A stretch of 64,000 nt of DNA. Source: Rhodocyclales bacterium. GTDB lineage: Bacteria; Pseudomonadota; Gammaproteobacteria; Burkholderiales; Rhodocyclaceae. The DNA lies in assembly GCA_028292505.1 (NCBI GenBank), contig JAQGMF010000010.1, forward strand, positions 1 to 64,000. The letters run 5' to 3'. The notes under the pieces were generated by a model that had not been told where the DNA came from, searched no databases, and saw nothing but the letters and a program-made list of their open reading frames with translations. The position numbers and the translations under genes were made by a program. This document shows positions 30,254 to 39,759 of this stretch, one piece after another (within the stretch, counting starts at the first letter, position 1; every line of letters starts with the position of its first letter).

Positions 30254-30640
30254 GTGACAGACAACGCCGCGATCCGTATCGACAAATGGCTGTGGGCGGC
30301 GCGCTTCTTCAAGACGCGCACCCTCGCCACCGAAGCGGTCGATGGCGGCCATGTACAGGTCAATGGGACGCGTATCAAGCCGTCGCGCGCCGTGCGGCCC
30401 GGTGAACGTGTACAGGTCGTAATCGGCGAGCAAAGTTGGGAACTCATCGTGCTGGCAGTAGCCGACAAGCGCGGACCCGCGAGCGTGGCGCGCACGCTGT
30501 ATGAGGAAACGGCGGAAAGCATCGCGGCGCGTCTCGCCCGGATCGAAGCGCGCCGCCAAGAACATGAGCCGGCCGATGATATTCGCGGCCGGCCGACAAA
30601 ACGCGACCGGCGTCAGATGGGTCGCGTGCGCTGGGAGTAA
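30254..30640 (+). CDS. hslR: S4-domain RNA-binding heat shock protein 15
   Basis: Hsp15 binds free 50S subunits that carry a stalled peptidyl-tRNA after heat stress. The 128-residue protein starts at GTG and has an S4 domain from residue ~8 (IRIDKWLWAARFFKTRTLA, VDGGHVQVNG, SRAVRPGERV), then a basic C-terminal tail (RPTKRDRRQMGRVRW) typical of HslR. It is two bases after lysA, so it is cotranscribed. Confidence 0.93.
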   Translation: MTDNAAIRIDKWLWAARFFKTRTLATEAVDGGHVQVNGTRIKPSRAVRPGERVQVVIGEQSWELIVLAVADKRGPASVARTLYEETAESIAARLARIEARRQEHEPADDIRGRPTKRDRRQMGRVRWE

Positions 30641-30928
30641 GTGCAAGCAGCATAGCGTCAAAATACGCATCTGGCATACCCTTGCCGCACGCCGCATTGC
30701 AACATGAATAGCAACTTGCGCAGGGGCCCTGTTGCAGCCAAACTCAATACTCTCGGAGGCGCTTCACGATCTGTAGCGAGAGGCCGTTAGCGGGCTTATG
30801 TGCCAAACTCGGAGCAGCGCAGAAACCGGAGTGTAGGTTGCTACATGAGGATTTCGAGCAGCGCATGAGCCCCGAGCACGGCCTCGCAGTAAGAGCGTGA
30901 AGTGCCTCTCAGCCACTGGAGAACAGAC
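30641..30928. other. gap before the CBS gene with an imperfect internal duplication
   Basis: No full gene. GAGCAGCGCAGAAACC (near 30812) and GAGCAGCGCATGAGCC (near 30856) are similar blocks 44 bases apart. A short frame ending at the TGA 30898-30900 would encode a peptide containing LLHEDFEQRMSPEHG. It may be a structured leader or a remnant coding sequence. Confidence 0.4.
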
Positions 30929-31372
30929 ATGAGCACATCAGTCAAAGAAATCCTGTCAGGCAAATCGACGCAGATTCTCTCCGTAGCACCGGAAACCTCC
31001 GTTTATGAAGCACTGGACCTCATGGCACGCGCTGACATCAGCGCCGTGCTGGTGCTCGAAGGCGACCGTATGGTCGGCATCTTCACCGAGCGCGACTATG
31101 CGCGCAAAGTCGCGCTACGCGGCCGCAATTCCAAGGACACGCGCATACGCGACGTGATGACGCAGAACCTGCTGACCATTTCCCCGACGCAAGACGTCGA
31201 CGACGTGATGGCGATCATGACGGAGAATCGCTTCCGCCACCTGCCGGTCGTCGAACGCGGCCAATTGATCGGCATCGTCACCATCGGCGACGCGGTCAAG
31301 GCCGTGATGGAAGAGCAACGTCAAACCATCGCCCAGCTCTCCAGCTACATCTCCGGTGAAATCGCGACTTGA
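30929..31372 (+). CDS. CBS-domain pair protein
   Basis: A 147-residue cytoplasmic protein made of two CBS domains (residues ~8-65 and ~75-130), which bind adenine nucleotides as a Bateman module. Motifs [20 protein letters not shown] and [20 protein letters not shown] are standard. There is no attached catalytic domain, so it is probably an energy-sensing regulator of unknown partner. The start at 30929 has GGAG upstream (CTGGAGAACAGAC). Its stop overlaps the queC start (ATGA). Confidence 0.92.
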   Translation: MSTSVKEILSGKSTQILSVAPETSVYEALDLMARADISAVLVLEGDRMVGIFTERDYARKVALRGRNSKDTRIRDVMTQNLLTISPTQDVDDVMAIMTENRFRHLPVVERGQLIGIVTIGDAVKAVMEEQRQTIAQLSSYISGEIAT

Positions 31373-32070
31373 TGACTGCAGCAACCGCCTCCGCACGCCG
31401 CGCCGTCGTCTTGCTCTCAGGCGGACTCGACTCCGCCACCTGTCTGGCCATCGCACGCAGCGCTGGCCTTGAGACTTACGCGCTGTCTGTCGCCTATGGA
31501 CAGCGCCATGTCGCCGAACTCAACGCCGCACGCCGCGTCGCCGATGCCCTCGGCGCACGCGAGCACCGCGTCGCGCAGGTGGATCTCGGCCAGTTCGGCG
31601 GTTCGGCGTTAACCGACGCCAGCATCGCCGTGCCGGTCGATGGCGTGCAGCCCGGCATCCCGGTGACCTATGTGCCGGCACGCAATACCGTCATGCTGTC
31701 GCTGGCGCTCGGCTGGGCCGAGGTGCTCGGCGCGCAACACATCTACGTCGGCATCAACGCGGTCGATTATTCCGGCTACCCGGATTGCCGTCCCGAATAC
31801 CTCGCCGCCTTCGAGACCCTCGCCAAGCTCGCCACCAAGATCGGCGTCGAAGGCGGCAGCCTGAAGATACACGCGCCGCTCATCGATCTGGCGAAGTCCA
31901 ATATCATCCGCCTCGGCTCAAGCCTGGGCGTCGACTACGCCATGACGGTGTCCTGCTACCAGGCGGATGAAGAAGGACGCGCCTGCGGCGTGTGCGATTC
32001 CTGCCGCTTGCGCAGCGAAGGTTTCGCGGCGGCCGGACAGGCGGACCCGACACGCTATCAATACGCATAA
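31369..32070 (+). CDS. queC: 7-cyano-7-deazaguanine synthase QueC
   Basis: Converts CDG to preQ0 with ATP and ammonia in queuosine biosynthesis. The 233-residue protein has the PP-loop [13 protein letters not shown] near residue 15, [17 protein letters not shown], and the zinc site formed by Cys residues in [22 protein letters not shown]-type spacing. Full length. The other que genes are not in this window. It is coupled to the CBS gene by a four-base overlap and followed 31 bases later by glmU. Confidence 0.95.
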   Translation: MMTAATASARRAVVLLSGGLDSATCLAIARSAGLETYALSVAYGQRHVAELNAARRVADALGAREHRVAQVDLGQFGGSALTDASIAVPVDGVQPGIPVTYVPARNTVMLSLALGWAEVLGAQHIYVGINAVDYSGYPDCRPEYLAAFETLAKLATKIGVEGGSLKIHAPLIDLAKSNIIRLGSSLGVDYAMTVSCYQADEEGRACGVCDSCRLRSEGFAAAGQADPTRYQYA

Positions 32071-32101
32071 ACGACACAATACCCAATCTGGATATCGGAT
32101 C

Positions 32102-33463
32102 ATGCAAGTCATCATTCTCGCCGCCGGCCAAGGCAAACGTATGCGCTCGCGGCTGCCCAAGGTGTTGCAACCGATTGCCGGCCAGGCGATGCTGCGTCAT
32201 GTCATCGCCACCGCCCGCAAGCTGCAGTCCAGCAAGATCTGCGTGGTATATGGCCACGGCGGCGATCAGGTACGTGCTGCTCTGCCCGACGCCGATCTCG
32301 CCTGGGCGGAACAAGCGCAGCAGCTCGGCACCGGTCACGCCGTACAACAGGCGATGCCGCACATCGATGACGATGGCATTGCATTGATTCTCTACGGCGA
32401 TGTGCCGCTGACGCGCGTCGAAACCCTGCAAACGCTCATCGAAGCCAGCGAGGGTAAGCGCGTCGCCCTGCTGACCGTCGATATGCCCGAGCCGAAGGGT
32501 TATGGACGCATCATCCGCGCCGCCGCAGGCAGCGTGCAGAGCATCGTCGAAGAGAAGGATGCCAGTGCCGAGCAGCGTCTCGTCACCGAAGTGAATACCG
32601 GCATTCTGTGCGTGCCCGTCACGCATCTGCGTCGCTGGCTCGACCGCCTGTCCAACCACAATGCGCAAGGCGAGTACTACCTCACCGACATCATCGCAAT
32701 GGCTGTCGCAGACGGCGTCGAAGTCGCCGCGCGCCAACCTGCCGCCGTGTGGGAGACGCTGGGCGTCAACAACAAGCTGCAGCTCGCCGAACTGGAACGC
32801 ATCCATCAGCGCAATATCGCCGACAGCCTGATGGAAAACGGCGTGACGCTGATCGACCCGTCGCGTATCGATGTGCGCGGCGAACTGCGTTGCGCGCCCG
32901 ATGTGGAAATCGACGTCGGCTGCGTCTTCGAAGGCGAGGTCGAACTTGGCAATGACGTTCGCATTGGCGCACACTGCGTGCTGAAGAATGTGAAGATTGC
33001 CGCCGGCACCCGCCTGGCGCCCTTCTGCCACCTCGAAAGTGCGGAGATCGGTGCTCACTGCATCATCGGTCCCTACGCGCGCATCCGGCCCGGCACGACG
33101 CTCGCTGACGAAGTGCATGTCGGCAACTTCGTCGAAATCAAGAACAGCGCCATCGCCACCGGCAGCAAGGCAAATCATCTGGCATATGTCGGCGATGCCG
33201 ACGTCGGCAGCAATGTGAACATCGGCGCGGGAGTCATCACCGTCAACTACGACGGTGCCAACAAATTCCGCACGACAATAGGCGACAACGCCTTTATCGG
33301 CTCCGATACCCAGCTCGTTGCGCCGATCACCGTCGGCGCAGGCGCCACCATCGCCGCAGGCACCACGCTCACCGCCAATGCCCCAGCGGGAGAGCTCACC
33401 ATGGCGCGCGCCCGGCAAACGACAGTCGTCGGCTGGAAGCGCCCCACCAAGCGCAGCCAGTAG
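32102..33463 (+). CDS. glmU: bifunctional UDP-N-acetylglucosamine pyrophosphorylase / glucosamine-1-phosphate acetyltransferase
   Basis: Makes UDP-GlcNAc for peptidoglycan and LPS. The 453-residue enzyme has the nucleotidyltransferase motif [19 protein letters not shown] at residues 3-21 and the C-terminal left-handed beta-helix of hexapeptide repeats (from ~residue 250), with the acetyltransferase active-site region NFVEIKNS and [15 protein letters not shown] at 32102 fits; a longer frame upstream overlaps queC and has no homology. Confidence 0.96.
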   Translation: MQVIILAAGQGKRMRSRLPKVLQPIAGQAMLRHVIATARKLQSSKICVVYGHGGDQVRAALPDADLAWAEQAQQLGTGHAVQQAMPHIDDDGIALILYGDVPLTRVETLQTLIEASEGKRVALLTVDMPEPKGYGRIIRAAAGSVQSIVEEKDASAEQRLVTEVNTGILCVPVTHLRRWLDRLSNHNAQGEYYLTDIIAMAVADGVEVAARQPAAVWETLGVNNKLQLAELERIHQRNIADSLMENGVTLIDPSRIDVRGELRCAPDVEIDVGCVFEGEVELGNDVRIGAHCVLKNVKIAAGTRLAPFCHLESAEIGAHCIIGPYARIRPGTTLADEVHVGNFVEIKNSAIATGSKANHLAYVGDADVGSNVNIGAGVITVNYDGANKFRTTIGDNAFIGSDTQLVAPITVGAGATIAAGTTLTANAPAGELTMARARQTTVVGWKRPTKRSQ

Positions 33464-33694
33464 CGCCTATAGCAGCGCTCGGCTGCCTCGATTCTTCATC
33501 TGTTTGCCACCGTGTCGTAATGCACACTGCGCCGCCGCGTGTGGTGTGCTTGTTGCTTTTCTCGCTGGACCTTTGCCGAACAATTGGCCAAGAACGGTGA
33601 AAGGTAACTCGCGACAGGGCGGAATACGCCTGCGTCACGAGATTCCACAAAATGACTACGGCATACACGGCGTCATCGCAAACAGGGGAAGCAG

Positions 33695-35392
33695 ATGCAC
33701 AGGTTCAGGGTTCACACAGTATTGAGGTGTCTAGTGTTGTTGTGTCTGTGCGGCGTCGGCGCCGCATGGGGAGCGAGCTTTCCGGCGACGCGGATCGTCT
33801 TCGAGAGCGGCAAGACGGATCTGGCGCCCGACGCCTTGGCTGCCATCAACGCAATAGGGGTGTTCCTCACGGAAACACCAGGCGCGGAGGTCACGCTCGT
33901 CACCGCAGCCGACCCTGCTGTGCCCGAACAATTGACGCTCGCGCAGCAGCGCCTGGCCAGCATCAGCGACAGCCTCAAGCTGGCTGGCGCAAGCGAGCCG
34001 CATATCAACCTCGTCACCAAGGCGCAGACCGGGAAGGATCTCGATGTCGTCGAGCTTTCGGCGGCAGGCGCGGTTACGGCGGCGGCATCGGAACCCGTGG
34101 CGGCACCCGTGATCGCGGCGCCCGAAGCGGCTTCGGCGCCGGCAGTCTTAACTGCTCCCGGCCTCGTGACCGCAGACAAGATCAATAGCGGCGACACGGC
34201 GTGGATGCTGACGTCCACCGCGCTCGTGTTACTCATGACCATCCCCGGCCTGGCGCTGTTTTATGCCGGCATGGTACGCAAAAAGAACGTCCTGGCCACG
34301 ATGATGCAGAGCCTGGCGATCACCTGCCTGGTCACCATCCTGTGGTGGGTGTGCGGTTACAGCCTGGCTTTTACGCCGGGCCCGACACCCTATTTGGGCG
34401 GTTTCGAGCGAGTGCTGATGAATGGCATGGTGTTCATGAAAGAGGCCGGCAAGCTATCGGTCTCGCATCTGGCGCCGACCATTCCTGAAACCGTTTATGC
34501 GATGTACCAACTGACCTTCGCGATCATCACGCCTGCACTGATTTGTGGCGCGTTCGCCGAACGCATGAAGTTCTCCGCCATGCTTTGGTTCATGGCACTG
34601 TGGTCGCTGATCGTCTACGCGCCGGTGGCACACTGGATGTGGGAGCCGAGCGGTTGGCTGGCCGCACGTGGCATGCTCGACTTCGCAGGCGGCACAGTGG
34701 TGCACGTCAACGCGGGCATCGCCGCACTCGCCTGTGTGGTCGTTCTCGGTCCACGTATCGGCTATGGCAAGGAAGCGATGCCGCCGCACAATCTCACTTT
34801 GACGATCATGGGCGCAGCGCTGTTATGGGTAGGCTGGTTCGGTTTCAACGCGGGGTCCGCCGTGGCGGCGGATGGTCGTGCAGGCATGGCCATGGCCGCT
34901 ACCCAGCTGGCCACCGCGTCGGCAGCACTGACGTGGATGTTCGCCGAGTGGTTGGTCAACGGCAAGCCCAGCGTGCTGGGCATCGCCACCGGCGCCGTGG
35001 CGGGCCTCGTTGCGATCACGCCGGCATCGGGCTTCGTCGATCCCAATGCGTCGATTATCATCGGCGCGGTCGGCAGCTTCGCCTGCTACCTCGCATCGAC
35101 GTGGTTCAAGCGACGTTTCGGTTATGACGATTCACTGGACGTCTTCGGCGTGCACTGTATTGGCGGCGCGGTCGGCGCACTGCTGACGGGCACGCTGGTC
35201 AGTCGGCAGATCAGTGGCGTCGATGGCAACATGGTGGTGCAACTGATGGGCGTCGGCGCCACACTGGTGTATTCGTTCGTCATGAGCTGGATCATTCTCC
35301 AGTTGATCGACAAGACCTTGGGCTTGCGCGTGCCGCTGCACGACGAACAGGTTGGATTGGACATCAGCCTGCACGGCGAGCAAGTGATGTAG
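33695..35392 (+). CDS. amt: ammonium transporter with an extra OmpA-like periplasmic N-terminal domain
   Basis: Residues ~164-560 are a complete Amt/AmtB channel for ammonium uptake in the inner membrane: eleven membrane helices, FAERMKFSA, the pore Trp region HWMWEPSGW, Asp in LDFAGGTVVHVNAG, and both pore histidines (GTVVHVN and DVFGVHCIGGAVG). The C-terminal tail GLRVPLHDEQVGLD is the PII-contact region. Before it are a signal peptide (residues 1-27, AAWGA) and ~100 residues with an OmpA-C-like pattern (TRIVFESGKTDLAPDALAAI; LTLAQQRLASISDSLKLAG), then an Ala/Pro linker. Ordinary Amt has only a short leader. No glnK is adjacent. The ammonium role is firm; the domain's role is unknown. Confidence 0.92.
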   Translation: MHRFRVHTVLRCLVLLCLCGVGAAWGASFPATRIVFESGKTDLAPDALAAINAIGVFLTETPGAEVTLVTAADPAVPEQLTLAQQRLASISDSLKLAGASEPHINLVTKAQTGKDLDVVELSAAGAVTAAASEPVAAPVIAAPEAASAPAVLTAPGLVTADKINSGDTAWMLTSTALVLLMTIPGLALFYAGMVRKKNVLATMMQSLAITCLVTILWWVCGYSLAFTPGPTPYLGGFERVLMNGMVFMKEAGKLSVSHLAPTIPETVYAMYQLTFAIITPALICGAFAERMKFSAMLWFMALWSLIVYAPVAHWMWEPSGWLAARGMLDFAGGTVVHVNAGIAALACVVVLGPRIGYGKEAMPPHNLTLTIMGAALLWVGWFGFNAGSAVAADGRAGMAMAATQLATASAALTWMFAEWLVNGKPSVLGIATGAVAGLVAITPASGFVDPNASIIIGAVGSFACYLASTWFKRRFGYDDSLDVFGVHCIGGAVGALLTGTLVSRQISGVDGNMVVQLMGVGATLVYSFVMSWIILQLIDKTLGLRVPLHDEQVGLDISLHGEQVM

Positions 35393-35395
35393 TTG

Positions 35396-35492
35396 CGTAG
35401 GGTGGGTTCGCCGCATAGCGGCAACCCACCGTCACTCGTTTGATTCATTGCTGGATCGGTGGCTTGTCGCTGCGCTTCGAGCCCACCCTACC
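35396..35492. repeat. inverted GTAGGGTGGG-type repeat pair after amt
   Basis: GTAGGGTGGGTTCGCCGC... with GCGGCAACCCACC forms a stem, and a distant arm GCTTCGAGCCCACCCTAC closes it at 35475-35492. Same family as 6566-6660. It lies between the converging amt and thioesterase genes and may act as their transcript end. Confidence 0.8.
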
Positions 35493-35494
35493 CG

Positions 35495-35992
35495 CTACGC
35501 TTGGATGCTTGTTTGATGCGCGGCGCGGTGTCGCCTCTCGTATTCGTTGCGCAACTCTCTGCGCAACTGGGCGCTCGCATGGCGGTGCTGTTCTTCGGGC
35601 GTGGTCGGCGACAGTGGCGGCACCGGCACGGACTTGCCATCGTCATCGACAGCTACCATGGTGAAGAAGCAGCTATTGGCGTGGCGCACGCTCTTGTTCT
35701 GGATGTTCTCGGTGATCACCTTGATGCCAACTTCCATCGAGGTATTGCCGGTGTAATTCACGGAGGCCAGAAAGGTCACCAGCTCACCGACGTGAATCGG
35801 CTGCTTGAACGTCACCTGGTCCACCGAGAGCGTCACCACGTAACGTCCGGCGTAGCGGCTGGCGCAGGCATAGGCCACCTGGTCGAGCAATTTCAGTATC
35901 GCGCCACCGTGCACATTGCCGGAGAAGTTGGCCATGTCGGGCGTCATCAGCACCGTCATGTTGAGCTGATGTGAAGGCATGTAGTCATTCAT
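35495..35992 (-). CDS. acyl-CoA thioesterase, hotdog fold (YciA-like)
   Basis: Hydrolyses acyl-CoA to free acid and CoA in the cytoplasm. The protein (165 residues from ATG 35992) has the hotdog signature NFSGNVHGGAILKLLDQVAY with catalytic Asp/Gly/His region, then VTLSVDQVTFKQPIHVGELV and VNYTGNTSMEVGIKV. Start choice: AAGGA lies seven bases before ATG 35992; another in-frame ATG at 36019 would overlap livF. It is the last gene after livFGMH, so may share its transcript, perhaps acting on CoA esters from branched-chain amino acid breakdown (inference). Confidence 0.88.
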   Translation of the reverse strand: MNDYMPSHQLNMTVLMTPDMANFSGNVHGGAILKLLDQVAYACASRYAGRYVVTLSVDQVTFKQPIHVGELVTFLASVNYTGNTSMEVGIKVITENIQNKSVRHANSCFFTMVAVDDDGKSVPVPPLSPTTPEEQHRHASAQLRRELRNEYERRHRAAHQTSIQA

Positions 35993-36008
35993 GGTGCGTC
36001 CTTCGTAC

Positions 36009-36747
<739 letters not shown>

Positions 36748-36758
<11 letters not shown>

Positions 36759-37518
36759 GTGCGCCTCCCAGGTAAGCCTCGATCACCGCTGCGCTGCGCT
36801 GCACGACGGCCGGCACATCCTCGACAAGTTTCTTGCCGAAATCCAGCACCGCCACACGGTCGCACAAACCCATCACCAGTTTCACATCGTGCTCGATCAG
36901 CAGTACCGTCACGCCGTCATGACGAATGGTTTCGATGAGACTGCGCAGATGCGTGGTCTCAGTCGCGTTCATGCCGGCGGCCGGTTCGTCGAGCGCCAGC
37001 AGCTGCGGTTCGGTGGCCAGCGCGCGAGCAATTTCGAGCCGACGCTGATCGCCGTAAGAGAGATTCTTCGATACCGTATTGGCGAAGCGCTCTATGCCAA
37101 CGTACTTGAGCAATTCATAGGCGCGCTCCGTGACGAGCCGCTCCTCCTCGCGCACCTGCTTGCGTTGAAAAAGAATGCCGAACAGGCCGGCGTGCGAACG
37201 CGTATGGTGACCGACCATGACGTTCTCCAGCGCCGTCAGTTCGCGAAACAGGCGGATGTTCTGGAAAGTGCGCGCGATGCCGCGCTCGACGATCTTGTGC
37301 GCCTCGCCATAGGGCAATTGCGAACCGGCGAAGACGAACTCGCCGGCGTCCGGCGTGTAGGCGCCACTGAGCACATTGAAGAACGTCGTCTTGCCTGCAC
37401 CGTTAGGGCCGATGAGTCCATAGATCTCGCCCTTGTTGATACTCAGCGACACATCGGTGAGTGCCTGCAAGCCACCGAAATGTTTGCAGATACCTTGCGC
37501 TTCGAGCAGCTTGATCAT
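36748..37518 (-). CDS. livG: branched-chain amino acid ABC transporter ATPase LivG
   Basis: The partner ATPase of LivF. The 256-residue protein has Walker A GPNGAGKTTFFNVLSG, the LivG-type ARTFQNIRLFRELTALENVMVG, signature LSYGDQRRLEIARAL, Walker B LLALDEPAAGMN, and VLLIEHDVKLVMGLCDRV. It overlaps livM by four bases. The substrate class (branched-chain or other aliphatic amino acids, amides or urea) cannot be fixed from the ATPase. Confidence 0.95.
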
Positions 37519-38618
37519 GGTCCTACTCTCTTATTGGCGAGGACCAGATCCGGCCGCGAATAGCGGGAGTGCGCGGGCATCAAGCCCGAGGGACGCAACA
37601 ACATCATGAAGATCAGTGCCAGCGCATACACCAGCATGCGCAGGATTTCAGGATCAAGCAGCACCTGGCCGAACAGCGCGGTCTGCATCGGCACAGCATA
37701 GCTGCGCAGCACTTCCGGCAGCCATGACAACAGCAAGGCGCCAATGATGACGCCGCCGATATTGCCCATACCACCGAACACCACCATCGCCAGCACGATG
37801 ATCGATTCCATCAGCGAAAAACTCTCGGGGCTGACAAAACCCTGGAAGGCGCCGAACAAACCGCCCGCCACGCCGCCGAAAGTGGCCCCCATGGCAAAGG
37901 CCAGCAGCTTGCAGTTGCGCACATTGATGCCGACCGCTTTGGCGGCCAGATCATCGTCGCGAATTGCCGCCCAGGCGCGACCGATACGTGACACTTGCAG
38001 GCGCTGTACGAGAATCACGGACAGGGTGACGAAGGCCAGGAACACATAGTAGTAGAGCAGCAGCGAATTTATGCTGAATGAATCTGTAATAACAATCCGG
38101 CGCGATACGTCCCAGCCAAAGATGTGCAGGGAATCGAGCATGTTGATGCCCTGCGGCCCGTTGGTGATGTTGATCGGGTGATTGAGATTGTTCATGAAGA
38201 TGCGCACGATCTCGCCGAAACCCAGTGTCACGATGGCGAGATAGTCGCCACGCAGCCGCAGCACCGGAAAACCAAGTATGACACCGGCAAGTGCCGCAAA
38301 ACCGGCGCCGAGCGGCAGCACGATCCAGAACGGCAGATGCACGCCAAAGTGCGGACTTGCGAGGAAAGCCCAGGTATAGGCGCCGACCGCGTAGAAAGCG
38401 ATGTAACCCAGATCGAGCAAACCGGCGAAACCGACGACCAGATTGAGGCCGACGGCCAGCATTACGTAGAGCAGCGCGAAATCGAGAATGCGCACCCACG
38501 CCGGGCCGATGCCCAGTGCAAGGATGGGAGCGACGAGAATGAGCGCCAGCACGATTGCGCGCGCCACCTTCGGATTGTGCGTGCCGAAGTACGGCACGAT
38601 GCGAACCAATTCGTCCAT
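37515..38618 (-). CDS. livM: branched-chain amino acid ABC transporter permease LivM
   Basis: An inner-membrane permease of 367 residues with about ten hydrophobic helices. It has the conserved AVGLNLVVGFAGLLDLGYIAF near residue 60, LRLRGDYLAIVTLGFGEIVR, and the coupling region VGINVRNCKLLAFAMGATFGG. It overlaps livG by four bases and starts five bases after livH ends. The C-terminal RPDLVLANKRVGP tail is cytoplasmic. Confidence 0.94.
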   Translation of the reverse strand: MDELVRIVPYFGTHNPKVARAIVLALILVAPILALGIGPAWVRILDFALLYVMLAVGLNLVVGFAGLLDLGYIAFYAVGAYTWAFLASPHFGVHLPFWIVLPLGAGFAALAGVILGFPVLRLRGDYLAIVTLGFGEIVRIFMNNLNHPINITNGPQGINMLDSLHIFGWDVSRRIVITDSFSINSLLLYYYVFLAFVTLSVILVQRLQVSRIGRAWAAIRDDDLAAKAVGINVRNCKLLAFAMGATFGGVAGGLFGAFQGFVSPESFSLMESIIVLAMVVFGGMGNIGGVIIGALLLSWLPEVLRSYAVPMQTALFGQVLLDPEILRMLVYALALIFMMLLRPSGLMPAHSRYSRPDLVLANKRVGP

Positions 38619-38623
38619 ATCAC

Positions 38624-39556
38624 TCAGGCCCTGTCCGCCACGCGCTCACCCAGTAATCCCGTTGGGCGGAAGACGAGTACGACGCCCAGAATGACAAATG
38701 CAAATATGTCCTGGTAGCTCGAATTGAAGAAGCCAAAACTGAACTGTTCGATATAGCCCGCACCGATCGACTCGACCAGACCCAGCAAGATGCCGCCCAG
38801 CATGGCGCCACCGAGATTGCCGATACCGCCGAGCACGGCAGCCGTGAAGGCCTTGAGGCCCGGCAAGGTACCCATGGTGCTGTGCGCGATACCGTAGTTG
38901 GAGGCGATCATTACGCCAGCAATGGCGGCGAGCCCGGAGCCGATGACGAATGTCAGTGAAATTATGGCATTGGCATCGACACCCATCAGGCTGGCGATGC
39001 GATGGTTCTCCGCCGTGGCGCGCATGGCGCGGCCAATGCGTGTCTTGTTCACCAGCACGATCAATGCCGCCATCAACACGGCCGACACAATAAGGATCAC
39101 GATCTGCACCGGCGCAATGTAGACGCCCTTCACGGGCTGTAGCGGCGTTGTCGAAATGAGCTGCGGAAAACTGTAGTAGTTGCGCCCCCATACGATCATG
39201 GCAATCGTCTGTAGCAGGAAGGAGACGCCGATGGCCGTGATCAGCGGCGCCAGACGTGGCGCGTTGCGCAGACGCCGGTATGCGGCGCGCTCGATAACGT
39301 AGCCCATCAGCATAGACACTGGAACGGCCACCACCAGACCGAATGCCAGCGTCGGTAGCGCGCCAAGATGGGGCCATGTGTGCTGTGCGAAGGTGATCGC
39401 CTGCAGAGCAACGAGTGCCCCAATCATCAGGATGTCGCCGTGCGCGAAATTGATCAGGCCGAGAATGCCATAGACCATGGTGTAGCCGAGCGCGACAAGT
39501 GCATACATGCTGCCGACGACGAGACCGTTGATGATTTGCTGGAGGAGGGTTTCCAT
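38624..39556 (-). CDS. livH: branched-chain amino acid ABC transporter permease LivH
   Basis: The second permease, 310 residues with eight or so helices. The start METLLQQIINGLVVGSMYAL at 39556 is the family N terminus (a GTG two codons upstream is less likely). Motifs GLINFAHGDILMIGAL and MRATAENHRIASLMGVDAN are typical. First gene of livHMGF; a terminator and a palindromic repeat lie between it and livK. Confidence 0.94.
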   Translation of the reverse strand: METLLQQIINGLVVGSMYALVALGYTMVYGILGLINFAHGDILMIGALVALQAITFAQHTWPHLGALPTLAFGLVVAVPVSMLMGYVIERAAYRRLRNAPRLAPLITAIGVSFLLQTIAMIVWGRNYYSFPQLISTTPLQPVKGVYIAPVQIVILIVSAVLMAALIVLVNKTRIGRAMRATAENHRIASLMGVDANAIISLTFVIGSGLAAIAGVMIASNYGIAHSTMGTLPGLKAFTAAVLGGIGNLGGAMLGGILLGLVESIGAGYIEQFSFGFFNSSYQDIFAFVILGVVLVFRPTGLLGERVADRA

Positions 39557-39613
39557 GGGCACCTAGATGCAAGAAGCGGGCTAGCCGGAAGCATGGCAAG
39601 AACCAACAATAGC

Positions 39614-39693
39614 GTCATTCCCGCGAAAGCGGGAATCCACTTCGTAACGCCGGTATCACGTAAAAGTGGATTCCCGCTTTCGCGGGAATGACG
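39614..39693. repeat. inverted GTCATTCCCGCGAAAGCGGGAATCCA repeat pair
   Basis: GTCATTCCCGCGAAAGCGGG... at 39614 and its complement ending TCGCGGGAATGAC at 39692, around 27 bases. This is the common proteobacterial short repeat. A related pair with GAAGGCGGG occurs before metH. Confidence 0.9.
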
Positions 39694-39701
39694 GCGTCCT
39701 C

Positions 39702-39738
39702 AAAAAAATGGCGCGACCCAAAGGTTGCGCCATTTTTC
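39702..39738 (-). terminator. terminator or attenuator between livK and livH
   Basis: Stem AAAAATGGCGC.ACC / GGT.GCGCCATTTTT with T runs on both strands. It is 22 bases after the livK stop, so most livK transcripts would end here, making the binding protein more abundant than the permeases (inference). Confidence 0.85.
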
Positions 39739-39759
39739 TTCAAGCTGGTTTGATCAGGA

